64,000 nt of DNA from Desulfuromonas thiophila (GCF_900101955.1 NZ_FNAQ01000011.1:1-64000), one strand, 5' to 3'; shown: positions 18,251 to 27,452, counted from the first letter of the stretch. The notes: a model not told the origin generated them from the sequence alone. Translations and numbers: made by a program.

Positions 18251-18372
18251 TTAAATTTCCGTCCCGGTCAGCGGCAGGCTGAAGAAGAAGCTGGTGCCCC
18301 GGCCCTCGTGGCTTTCGACCCAGATGCGGCCCTGATGGCCGGTGACATAACGGTTGACCTCCTGCGCCGCTG
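18251..18372 (-). pseudogene. Histidine kinase C-terminal remnant
   Basis: The minus strand reads [19 protein letters not shown], then [16 protein letters not shown] and a TAA stop. This is the end of an HATPase_c domain (typically HGGRIWVES...G.G..F.F.LP). Upstream the frame gives about 12 unrelated residues and then a stop at about 18411, with no kinase H, N or G boxes in any frame. The gene body has been lost. It may once have encoded the sensor for this signalling operon. Confidence 0.65.
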
Positions 18373-18533
18373 AAACAGGCGCAAGCGGCGGGTAACCATT
18401 GACCAGGGTTGTTTATTGCCTGCCATCATCCGGTGTTGCCGGCTACGCCTGCGGCTGTAGACCCCACCGGGCTGACAAACGGCGCCGCAGTAAAAAACGG
18501 TGCCGTTTGTCGGTTGGGTGATTACGGGCTGTT
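18373..18533. other. Decayed spacer between kinase remnant and AsmA-like gene
   Basis: No gene is seen. It contains the strong inverted repeat at 18474-18511 and probably the scar of the deletion that removed the kinase gene. Confidence 0.4.
18474..18511. repeat. 14-base inverted repeat
   Basis: GACAAACGGCGCCG pairs with CGGTGCCGTTTGTC (one G-T wobble) around the ten-base loop CAGTAAAAAA. Neither strand has a T-tract after the stem, so it is not a simple terminator. It sits 23 bases beyond the 3' end of the AsmA-like gene. Confidence 0.65.
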
Positions 18534-20978
18534 TTATTGACGTTGGAACAGCCCCCGCACGGCCTGGTCGAGCAGGTTGGCGGGTTGCTGTTCGGCTGGC
18601 GGTGGATTTTCTGCTGGCGGGGCTGTGGCATCGCTGGCCGTTGCGGTTGTGTCGCTGGGTTGGGGTGGCAGAAGTTTCTGCAGCAGCTGTTGTTGCAATT
18701 GCTGACCTGCCTGCTGGCCGAGGGCGCGGCTGTCCAAGGCAAAACGCGGTGCGCTGTAGCTGCCGGACAGTTTCAGCGGCAGCTGGCCCCAGCCGTCGGC
18801 ACCGGTCAACAGGCGGCTGAAGCTGCCTTTGCGGTCGAGCTTTTGCATGAGCTCCGGTGCCAGGCTGGCGCCGAGGGTCAGATCGAGGCTGCCGTCCAGG
18901 CCGACTTGGCCCTGGGGTTTCATGCGCAGCCGGCTGCTGTCGAAAACACTGTCGATTTTGACCCGGCCACGGTCGAGCTGTATCCGGCCGTCAACCTGCC
19001 TGAAAACCAGTTCGCGCAGTTCGTCAAGCTGCAGGAAGGCTGCCAGGTCGCGGGTGAGCTGGTTGCCGCTCAGGCGACCGTCGGCCAGCTTGATGGAGCC
19101 GTTGCCTGAGAGATTCTGGCGTAGACTGTCGCTCAGGGTGCCCTGACCGTTGAGATCAAGGTTCAGATCGAGCTGGCCGAACAGGGTGCCGGCGGCAGCG
19201 GGCAGCAGGGCGCTCACCAGCGGGTCAGCCTGCAGGCCCTGCAATGTTGTTTTGGTCTGGTAAGCCAGCCCCTTGCGTCTGAGATCGACGCGGCCCTGCT
19301 GACTGAAGCTGCCGCCGAGGGTCTGGCCGGTGAGGTTTTCGATCGTCAGCTGGTTGTCGAGCAGGTGGTAGCGCAGTTCGAAATTGCGGATCGTCAGCCC
19401 CCTGTAACGGGCTTCGGTGATCTGAACCTGGCCATCAAGTTGCAGAGGAAGATCGAAGGGGCCGAGTTCTTCGGCGACCTTGGCGGGGGCTTTGCCGGTC
19501 GGCGTCGGCTGCTTGCCGGCGACTTGGGCCGGGGCGGCACTGGCAGCAAGCAGGGCATCGACATCAAAGCGCTCAGAGGTGATTTTCTGTTGCAGGCGGA
19601 TGGGTTTGCCGAACAGGTTTTCTCCCTGCAGTTCAATGCGGGCCTGATTGGGGCCGGCCAGTAGGAGCAGTTCCGCTGCGTTGAGACGGTCCCCCTGGAT
19701 TTGCACCGGACCGCTAAGGCTCGGACGCAGGCTGCCGACATTGGCCTGCACTTGCCGCAGTTCGATACGGGCCTGCTGTAGCAGGCGGGCGCCCTGATCG
19801 GCCGTGCCGCTGATTTGGGCCTGCAGGCTGAGGCTGCCGGCCGGATCGACGGTGGTCAGCTGCTGTGCCAGTTCCTGCGGCAGAGCCTTGAGGGCCTGGC
19901 GCAGGTCGAGCGGGGCCAGTTGCACCTGCAGATCCAGGCGGGGCTGGCGATTCAGGGCCTCAATCCGGCCAGTGGCGCTGGCGACAATGCCATTGAAATC
20001 GATTTCGGCCTGCTCCAGGTCCAGCTGCTGGCCCGGCCGGTTGAACTCAAGGGCGTAGCGCAGTGCCAGTGTGCTGTTGTTAAAGCTCAGTGCTGGCTCG
20101 GCGGCAAGACGCAGGCTCAGCGGATCGAGCCGCAGGCTGCCGCTGCTGCGCAGCTGGTCGGGGCTGCCTTCGGCCTGCAGGTCAAGGCTGAGCCGCAGCG
20201 CGTTGAGCTGGCCTGGCAACGGGTCTTGCAGGTAGGGCCGCAGCGGCAGCACATCGAATTGATCGAGCTGCAGCCGCAGGCTGATTTGCTGTCGTATCAG
20301 GTCGACTTGGCCGTCGAGCTGCAGGGGCGCGCCGCCAAGCCGGGCACGGAATTCGAACGGAAAGGGCCGGGTCAGGTCAATGTCGCTGGCGCCGAGCTGA
20401 ACCTGGTCGATCCGGTACTGCAGGGGCGTTGTCGGATTGACGGCAGCGTCGAACCACAGCAGTTCGGCATCCTGCAGTTGCAGGCTGGCGATGTTGAGGT
20501 TGAGAGGAATGGCCGGTGTGGCGCCGCTGTCTGTGCCCAGGGTTTTTACCGGAGGCTCGGCTGCAGCCTGTTCTTTTGCCGTGGCGGGAGCGGCCAGCAG
20601 ATCGGAAAAGTTAAACCGGCCGTCAGCCAGGCGCTGCAGGCGGATTTGGGGTTCGACCAGCCGGATTTCGTCGACCTCCAGGCGCAGCTGCAGCAGGGGC
20701 CACAACCGGTAACGCAGGCTCGCTTCCTTGGTGCGCACGAAGTCGGTCTGGCCATCCTGCTCCTTGATACGCAGATCCTGCAGCTGGATGCCGGAAAACA
20801 GGCGGATATCGATGGCGCCGAGTTCGACCTGCCGGCCGAGGGCCTGTTCGGCCAGCGGCAGCACCCGGGCGCGGATCTGTTCCGGGCTGATCAGCAGCTT
20901 GGCCAGCAGTGGCAGGGCGATGACCACGAGCAGCAGCAGGCCGGCGATAATCGCCACGATTTTCACAGAACGGATCAT
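18534..20978 (-). CDS. AsmA-family envelope protein
   Basis: 814 residues. One N-terminal membrane segment (about 5-25, VKIVAIIAGLLLLVVIALPL) anchors a long periplasmic region with the AsmA-type opening (RARVLPLAEQALGRQVELGAI) and a C-terminal block (DSSRLRMKPQGQVGLDGSLD, then LPLKLSGSYSAPRFALD) typical of the family. AsmA-like proteins are bridge-type or lipid-handling proteins affecting outer membrane phospholipid or lipopolysaccharide. The tail is rich in glutamine and proline. The ATG follows AAGGAGAA. It stands alone, facing away from the polysaccharide genes downstream. Confidence 0.88.
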   Translation of the reverse strand: MIRSVKIVAIIAGLLLLVVIALPLLAKLLISPEQIRARVLPLAEQALGRQVELGAIDIRLFSGIQLQDLRIKEQDGQTDFVRTKEASLRYRLWPLLQLRLEVDEIRLVEPQIRLQRLADGRFNFSDLLAAPATAKEQAAAEPPVKTLGTDSGATPAIPLNLNIASLQLQDAELLWFDAAVNPTTPLQYRIDQVQLGASDIDLTRPFPFEFRARLGGAPLQLDGQVDLIRQQISLRLQLDQFDVLPLRPYLQDPLPGQLNALRLSLDLQAEGSPDQLRSSGSLRLDPLSLRLAAEPALSFNNSTLALRYALEFNRPGQQLDLEQAEIDFNGIVASATGRIEALNRQPRLDLQVQLAPLDLRQALKALPQELAQQLTTVDPAGSLSLQAQISGTADQGARLLQQARIELRQVQANVGSLRPSLSGPVQIQGDRLNAAELLLLAGPNQARIELQGENLFGKPIRLQQKITSERFDVDALLAASAAPAQVAGKQPTPTGKAPAKVAEELGPFDLPLQLDGQVQITEARYRGLTIRNFELRYHLLDNQLTIENLTGQTLGGSFSQQGRVDLRRKGLAYQTKTTLQGLQADPLVSALLPAAAGTLFGQLDLNLDLNGQGTLSDSLRQNLSGNGSIKLADGRLSGNQLTRDLAAFLQLDELRELVFRQVDGRIQLDRGRVKIDSVFDSSRLRMKPQGQVGLDGSLDLTLGASLAPELMQKLDRKGSFSRLLTGADGWGQLPLKLSGSYSAPRFALDSRALGQQAGQQLQQQLLQKLLPPQPSDTTATASDATAPPAENPPPAEQQPANLLDQAVRGLFQRQ

Positions 20979-21248
20979 GGGGTTCTCCTTTGGCTCAAGG
21001 GCCGCGTTGCCTCCCCCCGAGACCCATCGGGGTTCGATCCCGCAGGGTACAACGGCGATCGGCTTCGCGAAGAGGCAGCAACGCAGCAGTTGGCAGTTTT
21101 GTGCGATGCCAGCAAGTATAACGCCCTTGACCCATATTCCCAGCATGCGCGGCCGGTGGTGCTGTTCATTCGTTGCTGGCTACCGTACACTGGCAGAAGG
21201 TCTTGATTGACCGCCCGGGATGGATGTCGTTAGCGAGGGAGATGGCCG

Positions 21249-21665
21249 ATGGGAGAGCCGGTTGAGGTGTTGCTGGCTGAATTTGATACCTGGTTTGCCG
21301 CTCTGCCCCCGGCGCAACGGGGGCAGCTCAGCCGGTTGTTCTTTTTTCTGATCACCGATCAGGCCGAGGATTTTTTTATCGACGAAGCTCAGGCGCAGCG
21401 CCGTTTTGTTTTTTGGCGCCAACAGCCGGATTTCCCGGTGCGCCGACTGGCGCGACTGGCGCATCTGCGCGCGGTGTTTGACCTGATGCTGCAATCCACC
21501 ACAAGCCTGCAGGGATTTCTTGCTGCCCTGCCGCAGAGCCCATTGCCGGCCGACTGTCTGTCGCTGGAAATGGCCCAGTGGCAGCGAACCCTGAGCGGTT
21601 GGCGGCGGCTATGCGACGAACGCTTGACGGCTGGTCGTTTGCAGGACTGCCTGTTGCCGCAATGA
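21249..21665 (+). CDS. Uncharacterised 138-residue protein
   Basis: I do not recognise a family. The protein is soluble, mostly helical by appearance and rich in Leu, Gln, Arg and Phe (LSRLFFFLITDQAEDFFID, then FVFWRQQPDFPVRRLARL). A GAGGGAG sequence precedes the ATG. It sits 123 bases before the sugar-phosphate transferase and points the same way, so co-transcription is possible. Codon use resembles the neighbours, which supports a real gene. Confidence 0.6.
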   Translation: MGEPVEVLLAEFDTWFAALPPAQRGQLSRLFFFLITDQAEDFFIDEAQAQRRFVFWRQQPDFPVRRLARLAHLRAVFDLMLQSTTSLQGFLAALPQSPLPADCLSLEMAQWQRTLSGWRRLCDERLTAGRLQDCLLPQ

Positions 21666-21788
21666 TGGGAACGGCAACAGAGGCTTGTCGGCCGGACAAA
21701 AAAGAGTAAACTGCTGCCTTTGTTTTTTGTCTGTCCTGGCAGGCGTGTTTGTCTGGCCTGTTTTTTTCTGCTGCTGCGGAACTGGTGC

Positions 21789-22829
21789 ATGGATTCTGTG
21801 AGCTGTTGCGCAAGCTGTCCCGCGCTTGGTGGCGTTGTCCTGCTGTTGCTGGTACTGCTTGCCGGTTTGTTGTGCTGGCTGGGTTGTCGTCTGCTGTGGT
21901 GGCTGGCGCCGCAACTGGGCTGGCTGGATGTGCCGGTGGCGCGCAGTTCCCACCGGTGGCCGACGGCCAAAGGGGCCGGGCTGGCCTTGTTGCTGGCGTT
22001 GCTGCTGTGTCAGGCTCTGCTGCAACTGCTGTTGCCGGAGCTGCGTCTTGATGCGCCACTGTTGCTGGCCCTGCTGGCCATGGCCGGTCTGGGTTTTCTG
22101 GCCGATCGTACCCGGCTGGCGGCTGGCTGGCGGCTGCTGGGGCATCTGCTGGTGGCGGCCGCTCTGCTCTGGGGCGAAGGCTTTCCCCCTGTTTCCGGCC
22201 TGGCGCTGCTGCTGTTTGTGGCTGGCAGCAGCAACTGCTATAACTTCATGGATGGCATCAATGGCCTGGCTGGCCTGACTGGCCTGACGGCCTTTGCTGC
22301 CCTGCTGCTGTATGGTCTGACCATCGCCGGCTTGCCGCCAGCGGCGCCGGAGCTGGTTCTGGCCGCCGTGCTGGTGGCGGCCTGTGGCGCTTTTCTGCCC
22401 TGGAATCTGCCGCAGGCGCGGCTGTTCCTGGGCGATGTCGGCAGCCTGTTGCTGGGTTTTGCCTTTGCCGCGCTGGTGGTTCGGCTGGCGGACGGTTGGG
22501 CCAGCTTTTTGTTGCTGGCGGGTTTTCTACTGCCCTTTTATGCCGATGAAGCCAGCTCCATGGTGCTGCGGCTGCGGCGCGGACAGAGCCTGCTGCGGCC
22601 TCATCGCAGCCATCTGTATCAGTTGCTGGCCAACGAGGTCGGTTGGTCGCATGGGCGTGTCAGCCTGCTCTATGTGTTGGTGCAATTGCTGCTGATAAGC
22701 CTGTTGCTGTGGCAGCGGCATCATCCGGTGGTTCTTTTGCTGCTTTGGCTGGTGACCTTTGCGGTGTTTGGCGCTCTGTCGGCCTGGTTGCAGCGACGTC
22801 TGCCTTTTGTCGGAAACGAGAATCCGTGA
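21789..22829 (+). CDS. Undecaprenyl-phosphate sugar-1-phosphate transferase (MraY/WecA/WbpL family)
   Basis: 346 residues with about ten membrane segments. It would move a sugar-1-phosphate, probably an N-acetylhexosamine type, from UDP to undecaprenyl phosphate at the inner membrane to begin glycan synthesis. Family motifs are clear: LDVPVARSSHRWPTAKGAGL, NCYNFMDGINGLAG, ARLFLGDVGSLLLGF and the terminal HRSHLYQLL. The start is uncertain: the chosen ATG lacks a good ribosome binding site and an in-frame ATG exists at 21720. The stop overlaps the start of the 4,6-dehydratase gene, like the wbpL-wbpM pairing in Pseudomonas O-antigen loci. Confidence 0.9.
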   Translation: MDSVSCCASCPALGGVVLLLLVLLAGLLCWLGCRLLWWLAPQLGWLDVPVARSSHRWPTAKGAGLALLLALLLCQALLQLLLPELRLDAPLLLALLAMAGLGFLADRTRLAAGWRLLGHLLVAAALLWGEGFPPVSGLALLLFVAGSSNCYNFMDGINGLAGLTGLTAFAALLLYGLTIAGLPPAAPELVLAAVLVAACGAFLPWNLPQARLFLGDVGSLLLGFAFAALVVRLADGWASFLLLAGFLLPFYADEASSMVLRLRRGQSLLRPHRSHLYQLLANEVGWSHGRVSLLYVLVQLLLISLLLWQRHHPVVLLLLWLVTFAVFGALSAWLQRRLPFVGNENP

Positions 22830-24763
22830 ATCCTTTTTTACTGTATAACCGTCGCCTGCTGATTGCGCTGGTGCAGGCGTTGCTGATTGCCCTGGCGCTG
22901 TGGCTGGCGCTGGCGTTGCGCTACGATGTGCCCCTGCCACCGGCAGTGAACATTCAGTGGCAGCAGCTGGTGCCCGTGGCGCTGGTCCTGAAGATTGTCC
23001 TGTTCTATGTCTGCGGTTTGTTTCGCGGCTGGTGGCGCTACATTTCGCTGGATGATTTACTGGTGTTGTTGCGCGGCAACCTGCTGGCCTCGCTGGCCCT
23101 GGCGCTGGTGGTCAGGCTGGCGGGAACGCGTCTGGGGCTGTCACCGGCGCTGCCGCTGGCGGTGCTGCTGCTTGATGGTTTGCTGTGCTTTCTGTTGATG
23201 ACCGCCGTGCGGGTGTTAACGCGCCTGTTTCGCGAGCGCTACTATCCTCACGCCGATGTGGCGTCCCAGCAGCCGGTTCGGTTGCTGTTGGCCGGCGCCG
23301 GTCGTGCCGGTCAGGCCATTGCCCGCGAATTGCGTTTCAGCCGTCAGCCCGGCTATCAGCTGGTCGGTTTTGTAGACGATGATGAGGCCAAGCAGAAAAC
23401 CAGTTTCCAGGGGGTGGCAGTGCTGGGCCGTTGTGACGAATTGCCCCAGTTGTGCCAGCGGTACGACATCACCCAGGTGATCATCGCCATTCCCTCGGCC
23501 CAGCGCCAGCAGATCCGCCGGCTGGTGGAGCTGTGCCGCAGCGCGCGGGTTACCAGCAAGATTCTGCCCAGCGTCAGCGAGCTCATTGATGGCAGTGTCA
23601 GCGTCAATCTGGTGAAGGATGTGGCGTTGGAGGATCTGCTCGGTCGTCAACCGGTACGGCTCGATACTGCCGGCATCGCCGCCTGTTTGCGTGACCAGGT
23701 GGTGTTTGTCAGTGGCGCCGGCGGCAGCATTGGCAGTGAACTCTGTCGTCAGATCGCCCGTTTTGCTCCGGCCCGCCTGATTCTGTTCGAGAATGCTGAA
23801 ACGCCGCTGTTTGCCATCGAACAGGAACTGGTGCAGCGGTTTCCCCGGGTGCCCATTGTGCCGGTGCTGGGCGATATTCGTTACCGGGCACGGGTTGAAG
23901 CCATCTTCGATGAGCAGATGCCGCAGGTGGTGTTTCACGCCGCGGCCTATAAACATGTGCCGATGGTGGAATGCAACCCGGCCGAGGCGGTCAACAACAA
24001 CATCCGCGGTACCCAGGTGCTGGCGGAAACCTCCAGCCGGTTCGGGGTTGATCGTTTTGTGATGATCTCAACGGACAAGGCGGTCAATCCCACCAGCATC
24101 ATGGGTGCCACCAAGCGGGTGGCGGAGCAGTTGGTGCAGGCGCTGGCACGGCGCAGCCGTACCTGCTTTGTCACGGTGCGTTTCGGCAATGTGCTGGGCA
24201 GCAACGGCAGCGTGGTGCCCATCTTCAAGGAACAGATCGCCCGGGGTGGACCGGTGACCGTGACCCATCCGGAGGTGACCCGTTTCTTCATGACCATTCC
24301 TGAGGCTACCCAACTGGTGTTGCAGGCGGCGGCCATGGGCCAGGGCGGCGAAATCTTTTTGCTCGACATGGGCGAACCGATGAAGGTGCTGCATCTGGCC
24401 GAGGAACTGATCCGGTTGTCGGGCAAGGTGCCTTACCGCGAGATCGCCATCCAGTATACCGGCCTGCGGCCGGGGGAGAAGCTCTACGAGGAACTGCTGC
24501 TGGCGGCCGAGGGGGTCAAGAGCACGCCGCACGAGAAGATCTGTATCGCTGCCGGGGTCTGCGCCCAGGATGAGAACCTGTTGCTGCTCCAGGTCGAACA
24601 GCTCTACAGTGCCGCCCGTCGGCTCGACTTGACGGCGGTGGTGGAGGGGCTGCGCCAGCTGGTGCCCGAATTCAAGTCGGAACGGATGGGGCCGTGCCGC
24701 CACCGACCACAGCCTGTTCGGCCGATTGACGCCGGCACGGCGGGCGGTGGCATTGAAGGCTGA
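22826..24763 (+). CDS. Membrane-anchored UDP-sugar 4,6-dehydratase (CapD/WbpM/PglF type)
   Basis: 645 residues. Four N-terminal membrane segments (about 8-115) are followed by a first Rossmann domain (LLLAGAGRAGQAIAREL) and the catalytic SDR domain (VFVSGAGGSIGSELCRQIAR). The active-site region TDKAVNPTSIMGATKRVAE keeps the lysine, with methionine in place of the usual tyrosine, as in the WbpM/PglF group. It would convert UDP-GlcNAc to the 4-keto-6-deoxy sugar for O-antigen, capsule or glycan synthesis. The GTG start overlaps the upstream stop (GTGA). Confidence 0.92.
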   Translation: MNPFLLYNRRLLIALVQALLIALALWLALALRYDVPLPPAVNIQWQQLVPVALVLKIVLFYVCGLFRGWWRYISLDDLLVLLRGNLLASLALALVVRLAGTRLGLSPALPLAVLLLDGLLCFLLMTAVRVLTRLFRERYYPHADVASQQPVRLLLAGAGRAGQAIARELRFSRQPGYQLVGFVDDDEAKQKTSFQGVAVLGRCDELPQLCQRYDITQVIIAIPSAQRQQIRRLVELCRSARVTSKILPSVSELIDGSVSVNLVKDVALEDLLGRQPVRLDTAGIAACLRDQVVFVSGAGGSIGSELCRQIARFAPARLILFENAETPLFAIEQELVQRFPRVPIVPVLGDIRYRARVEAIFDEQMPQVVFHAAAYKHVPMVECNPAEAVNNNIRGTQVLAETSSRFGVDRFVMISTDKAVNPTSIMGATKRVAEQLVQALARRSRTCFVTVRFGNVLGSNGSVVPIFKEQIARGGPVTVTHPEVTRFFMTIPEATQLVLQAAAMGQGGEIFLLDMGEPMKVLHLAEELIRLSGKVPYREIAIQYTGLRPGEKLYEELLLAAEGVKSTPHEKICIAAGVCAQDENLLLLQVEQLYSAARRLDLTAVVEGLRQLVPEFKSERMGPCRHRPQPVRPIDAGTAGGGIEG

Positions 24764-24781
24764 ACGCTGGGGCAGGGGGCG

Positions 24782-25822
24782 ATGGTGATTCTGGTAACCG
24801 GCGGTGCCGGCTATATCGGTTCGCACTGCTGTGTCGAATTGCTGCAGGCGGGTCACGAAGTCGTGGTGGTCGATAACCTGAGCAACGCCTCGGCTGAATC
24901 CTTGCGCCGAGTCGAGCGGATCACGGGCCGCAGCCTGTGGTTCGAGCAGGCCGATGTGCGTGATGCCACGATCCTGCAGCGGCTGTTTGCCGCCCGGCGG
25001 ATCGATGCGGTGATGCATTTCGCCGGTCTGAAGGCTGTGGGCGAGAGTGTCGCGCGGCCGCTGGATTATTATGACAACAATGTCCAGGGTACACTGGTGC
25101 TGTGCCGGGTGATGGCCGCCGCCGGTTGTCACCGGCTGGTGTTCAGTTCGTCGGCCACCGTCTATGGCGTGACGGCGCGTATGCCCCTTGACGAACAGGC
25201 GCCATTGCAGCCCGCCAATCCCTATGGCCGCAGCAAATGGATGGTGGAGCTGCTGCTGCGCGATCTGGCGGCGGCCGATAACCGCTGGCGGGTCGCGCTG
25301 CTGCGTTATTTCAATCCCGTCGGCGCCCATGTGTCGGGCCGGATCGGCGAAGATCCGCGCGGTGTGCCCAACAATCTGGTGCCCTACATTGCTCAGGTGG
25401 CCATCGGCCGGCGGCCACGGCTGCAGGTGTTCGGTGGCGACTATGCCACGCCTGACGGAACCGGCGTGCGGGATTACATTCATGTGGTCGATCTGGCGCG
25501 GGGGCACCTCAGTGCCTTGCAGGCGTTGGAAGGGCCTGCGGGGGTGTTGACGGTGAATCTGGGGACCGGCCGGGGTTATTCGGTGCTGGAGATGGTGCGC
25601 GCCTTCGAGCGGGCCAGCGGTCGGCCCGTGCCCTATGACATTGTTGCCCGCCGGCCCGGCGACACGGCCATCTGTTATGCCGATACCCGTCTGGCAGCCG
25701 AGCGGCTTGGCTGGCGGGCCGAACTTGACATCGACAGGCTCTGTGAAGATACTTGGCGCTGGCAAAAGCGCAATCCGTGCGGCTATGCCGATGAGATGAC
25801 GAGCGAAGGTGACAACCAATGA
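24782..25822 (+). CDS. galE: UDP-glucose/UDP-N-acetylglucosamine 4-epimerase
   Basis: 346 residues, a little longer than typical GalE (about 330-340). The NAD-binding GGAGYIGSH motif, HFAGLKAVGESV, the SSSATVYG active-site serine/threonine strand and the catalytic YGRSK (YxxxK) are all visible, as are LRYFNPVGAH and GTGVRDYIHV. It interconverts UDP-Glc and UDP-Gal or the GlcNAc forms. It follows the two polysaccharide genes by 18 bases, so it likely supplies a sugar nucleotide to the same pathway. Its stop overlaps the yicC start (ATGA). Confidence 0.93.
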   Translation: MVILVTGGAGYIGSHCCVELLQAGHEVVVVDNLSNASAESLRRVERITGRSLWFEQADVRDATILQRLFAARRIDAVMHFAGLKAVGESVARPLDYYDNNVQGTLVLCRVMAAAGCHRLVFSSSATVYGVTARMPLDEQAPLQPANPYGRSKWMVELLLRDLAAADNRWRVALLRYFNPVGAHVSGRIGEDPRGVPNNLVPYIAQVAIGRRPRLQVFGGDYATPDGTGVRDYIHVVDLARGHLSALQALEGPAGVLTVNLGTGRGYSVLEMVRAFERASGRPVPYDIVARRPGDTAICYADTRLAAERLGWRAELDIDRLCEDTWRWQKRNPCGYADEMTSEGDNQ

Positions 25823-26697
25823 ACAGTATGACAGGCTATGGCAAGGGTCGCCAGGCAGGGCCGGACGCGCTTTATGTTGTTGAAATCAAGACAGTCAATC
25901 ACCGTTATGGTGATATCACGGTCAAGCTGCCGCGTGCCCTGTTGTTTCTTGAAGGTTCGCTGCGTAGTCGGGTGTCGCAGCGGTTGGCGCGCGGCAAGAT
26001 AGATGTCTACGTCAGCCGCGAACCTCTGGCCGAAGGCGCGGTGGAGCAGCCGGCGCTCAACGTGCCTCTGGCCGATGCCTACATGCGGCTTTATCGCGAG
26101 GTGGCGGCGCGTTACGACCTGAAGGCCGAGGTGCCGCTGTCTTTGCTTTGTGGCCAGCGCGATATTGTGCTGTTACAGGAGGCTGCCACCGACGAGGGGC
26201 AGGCGAGCGAGCAGCTGTTTGCCGCTCTGGATCAGGCGCTGCAGGCCTTGCAGGCCATGCGGGCGCGTGAGGGCGCGGCGCTGGCGCAGGATATCGGCCA
26301 ACGGCTGGAGGGGTTGCAGCCGGCGCTGGCGGCCATTGAGGCGCGGGCCGCTCAGGTGGTGGCGGAATGGGGTGAGCGGCTGCGCGAGCGGATCGCGCGT
26401 CTGCTGACTGAGGTGCCGGTGGATGAACAGCGGCTGGCCCAGGAAATTGCCCTCTGTGCGGATCGTTGTGATATCAGCGAAGAGGTGGTGCGTTTCAAAA
26501 GCCATCTGGCCCAGTTCCGTGAGCTGCTGGCCAGCGACGAGCCGGTCGGCCGGCAGATGGATTTTCTGATTCAGGAACTCAACCGCGAGACCAATACCAT
26601 GGGTTCGAAATCCAATGACGCCGAGCTGACCCGGCAGGTGGTGGCCATCAAGGCCGAACTGGAGAAGATGCGCGAGCAGGTGCAGAATGTCGAGTGA
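25819..26697 (+). CDS. yicC: YicC-family endoribonuclease
   Basis: 292 residues, the usual length. It opens with the family's MTGYG motif (MNSMTGYGKG), has EIKTVNHRYGDITVKLP, and ends with the DUF1732 block MDFLIQELNRETNTMGSKSN. YicC proteins are metal-dependent endoribonucleases linked to RNA turnover in stationary phase. The gene starts inside galE's last codons and overlaps gmk by 11 bases; yicC-gmk-rpoZ adjacency is widespread. Confidence 0.93.
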   Translation: MNSMTGYGKGRQAGPDALYVVEIKTVNHRYGDITVKLPRALLFLEGSLRSRVSQRLARGKIDVYVSREPLAEGAVEQPALNVPLADAYMRLYREVAARYDLKAEVPLSLLCGQRDIVLLQEAATDEGQASEQLFAALDQALQALQAMRAREGAALAQDIGQRLEGLQPALAAIEARAAQVVAEWGERLRERIARLLTEVPVDEQRLAQEIALCADRCDISEEVVRFKSHLAQFRELLASDEPVGRQMDFLIQELNRETNTMGSKSNDAELTRQVVAIKAELEKMREQVQNVE

Positions 26698-27316
26698 GAA
26701 CGCGTCCTGCGCCGCCGGCACGCTCTATGTGGTGTCGGCACCATCCGGCGCCGGCAAGACCACCCTGTGCCGTGGTCTGTTGCAGCAGTTCCCCGATCTG
26801 TCCCTGTCGGTCTCCTATACCTCGCGGCCGTCCCGCCCCGGCGAGCGCGATGGGCACGACTACCATTTCGTCAGTGCGGCCTGTTTCGAGAGGATGATTG
26901 ACGAGGGTGCCTTTGTCGAATGGGCGCGGGTACACGATAACTATTATGGCACCAGTCTGGCGGTGCTGCGTCAGGCCAGTGCCGCCGGCCAGGATCTGCT
27001 GCTGGAGATCGATGTGCAGGGCGCCGAGCAGCTGCGGCTGGCCGGTTTGCCGCTGGTGTCCATCTTTATCGCGCCCCCTTCGCTGGCGGAGCTGCGTCGC
27101 CGGTTGGAAGGTCGCGCCAGCGACAGCGCCACCGTGGTGGCCCTGCGGCTGGAGAACGCTCGTACGGAAATGGCGGCGGCCGAGCGCTACGATTATCTGA
27201 TTGTCAACGATACGCTGGCCCAGGCCCAACTGCAGCTGCAGGCCATTGTGCTGGCCCAGCGCTGCCGCAGCCCGCGGGTGCTGGCCCAGTGGCGCAAGCG
27301 TTGGCTGCAGGAGTGA
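26687..27316 (+). CDS. gmk: Guanylate kinase
   Basis: 209 residues, normal length. It phosphorylates GMP to GDP. The P-loop APSGAGKTT, the GMP-binding TSRPSRPGERDGHDYHFV and DNYYGTS are intact, and DIDVQGA-like LLLEIDVQGAEQL is present. It overlaps the end of yicC and precedes rpoZ and rel, tying GTP supply to ppGpp metabolism by position. Confidence 0.95.
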   Translation: MSSENASCAAGTLYVVSAPSGAGKTTLCRGLLQQFPDLSLSVSYTSRPSRPGERDGHDYHFVSAACFERMIDEGAFVEWARVHDNYYGTSLAVLRQASAAGQDLLLEIDVQGAEQLRLAGLPLVSIFIAPPSLAELRRRLEGRASDSATVVALRLENARTEMAAAERYDYLIVNDTLAQAQLQLQAIVLAQRCRSPRVLAQWRKRWLQE

Positions 27317-27322
27317 GAAGTC

Positions 27323-27352
27323 TTGCCGAAGTTGGCGCAACGCTGCTAGAAT
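27323..27352 (+). promoter_or_regulatory. Possible sigma-70 promoter of rpoZ
   Basis: TTGCCG and TAGAAT (five of six) are spaced by 18 bases, starting just after the gmk stop and about 100 bases before the rpoZ start. It would give rpoZ-rel its own promoter inside the longer transcription unit. Confidence 0.4.
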
Positions 27353-27452
27353 CGCCCGTTTGCTGTGCCGGTTGCCTGCGGCGGTCGGTGCACCACGGAT
27401 TTTTTCATTCCCCGGGGATTGATGTGAGAATCCCGCGACAGGAGAACCCCAG

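Noticed and set aside
21025-21055. GGGGTTCGATCCC resembling a tRNA T-arm
   Set aside because: The stem does not pair in the tRNA register and no acceptor stem, anticodon arm or CCA end is present on either strand.
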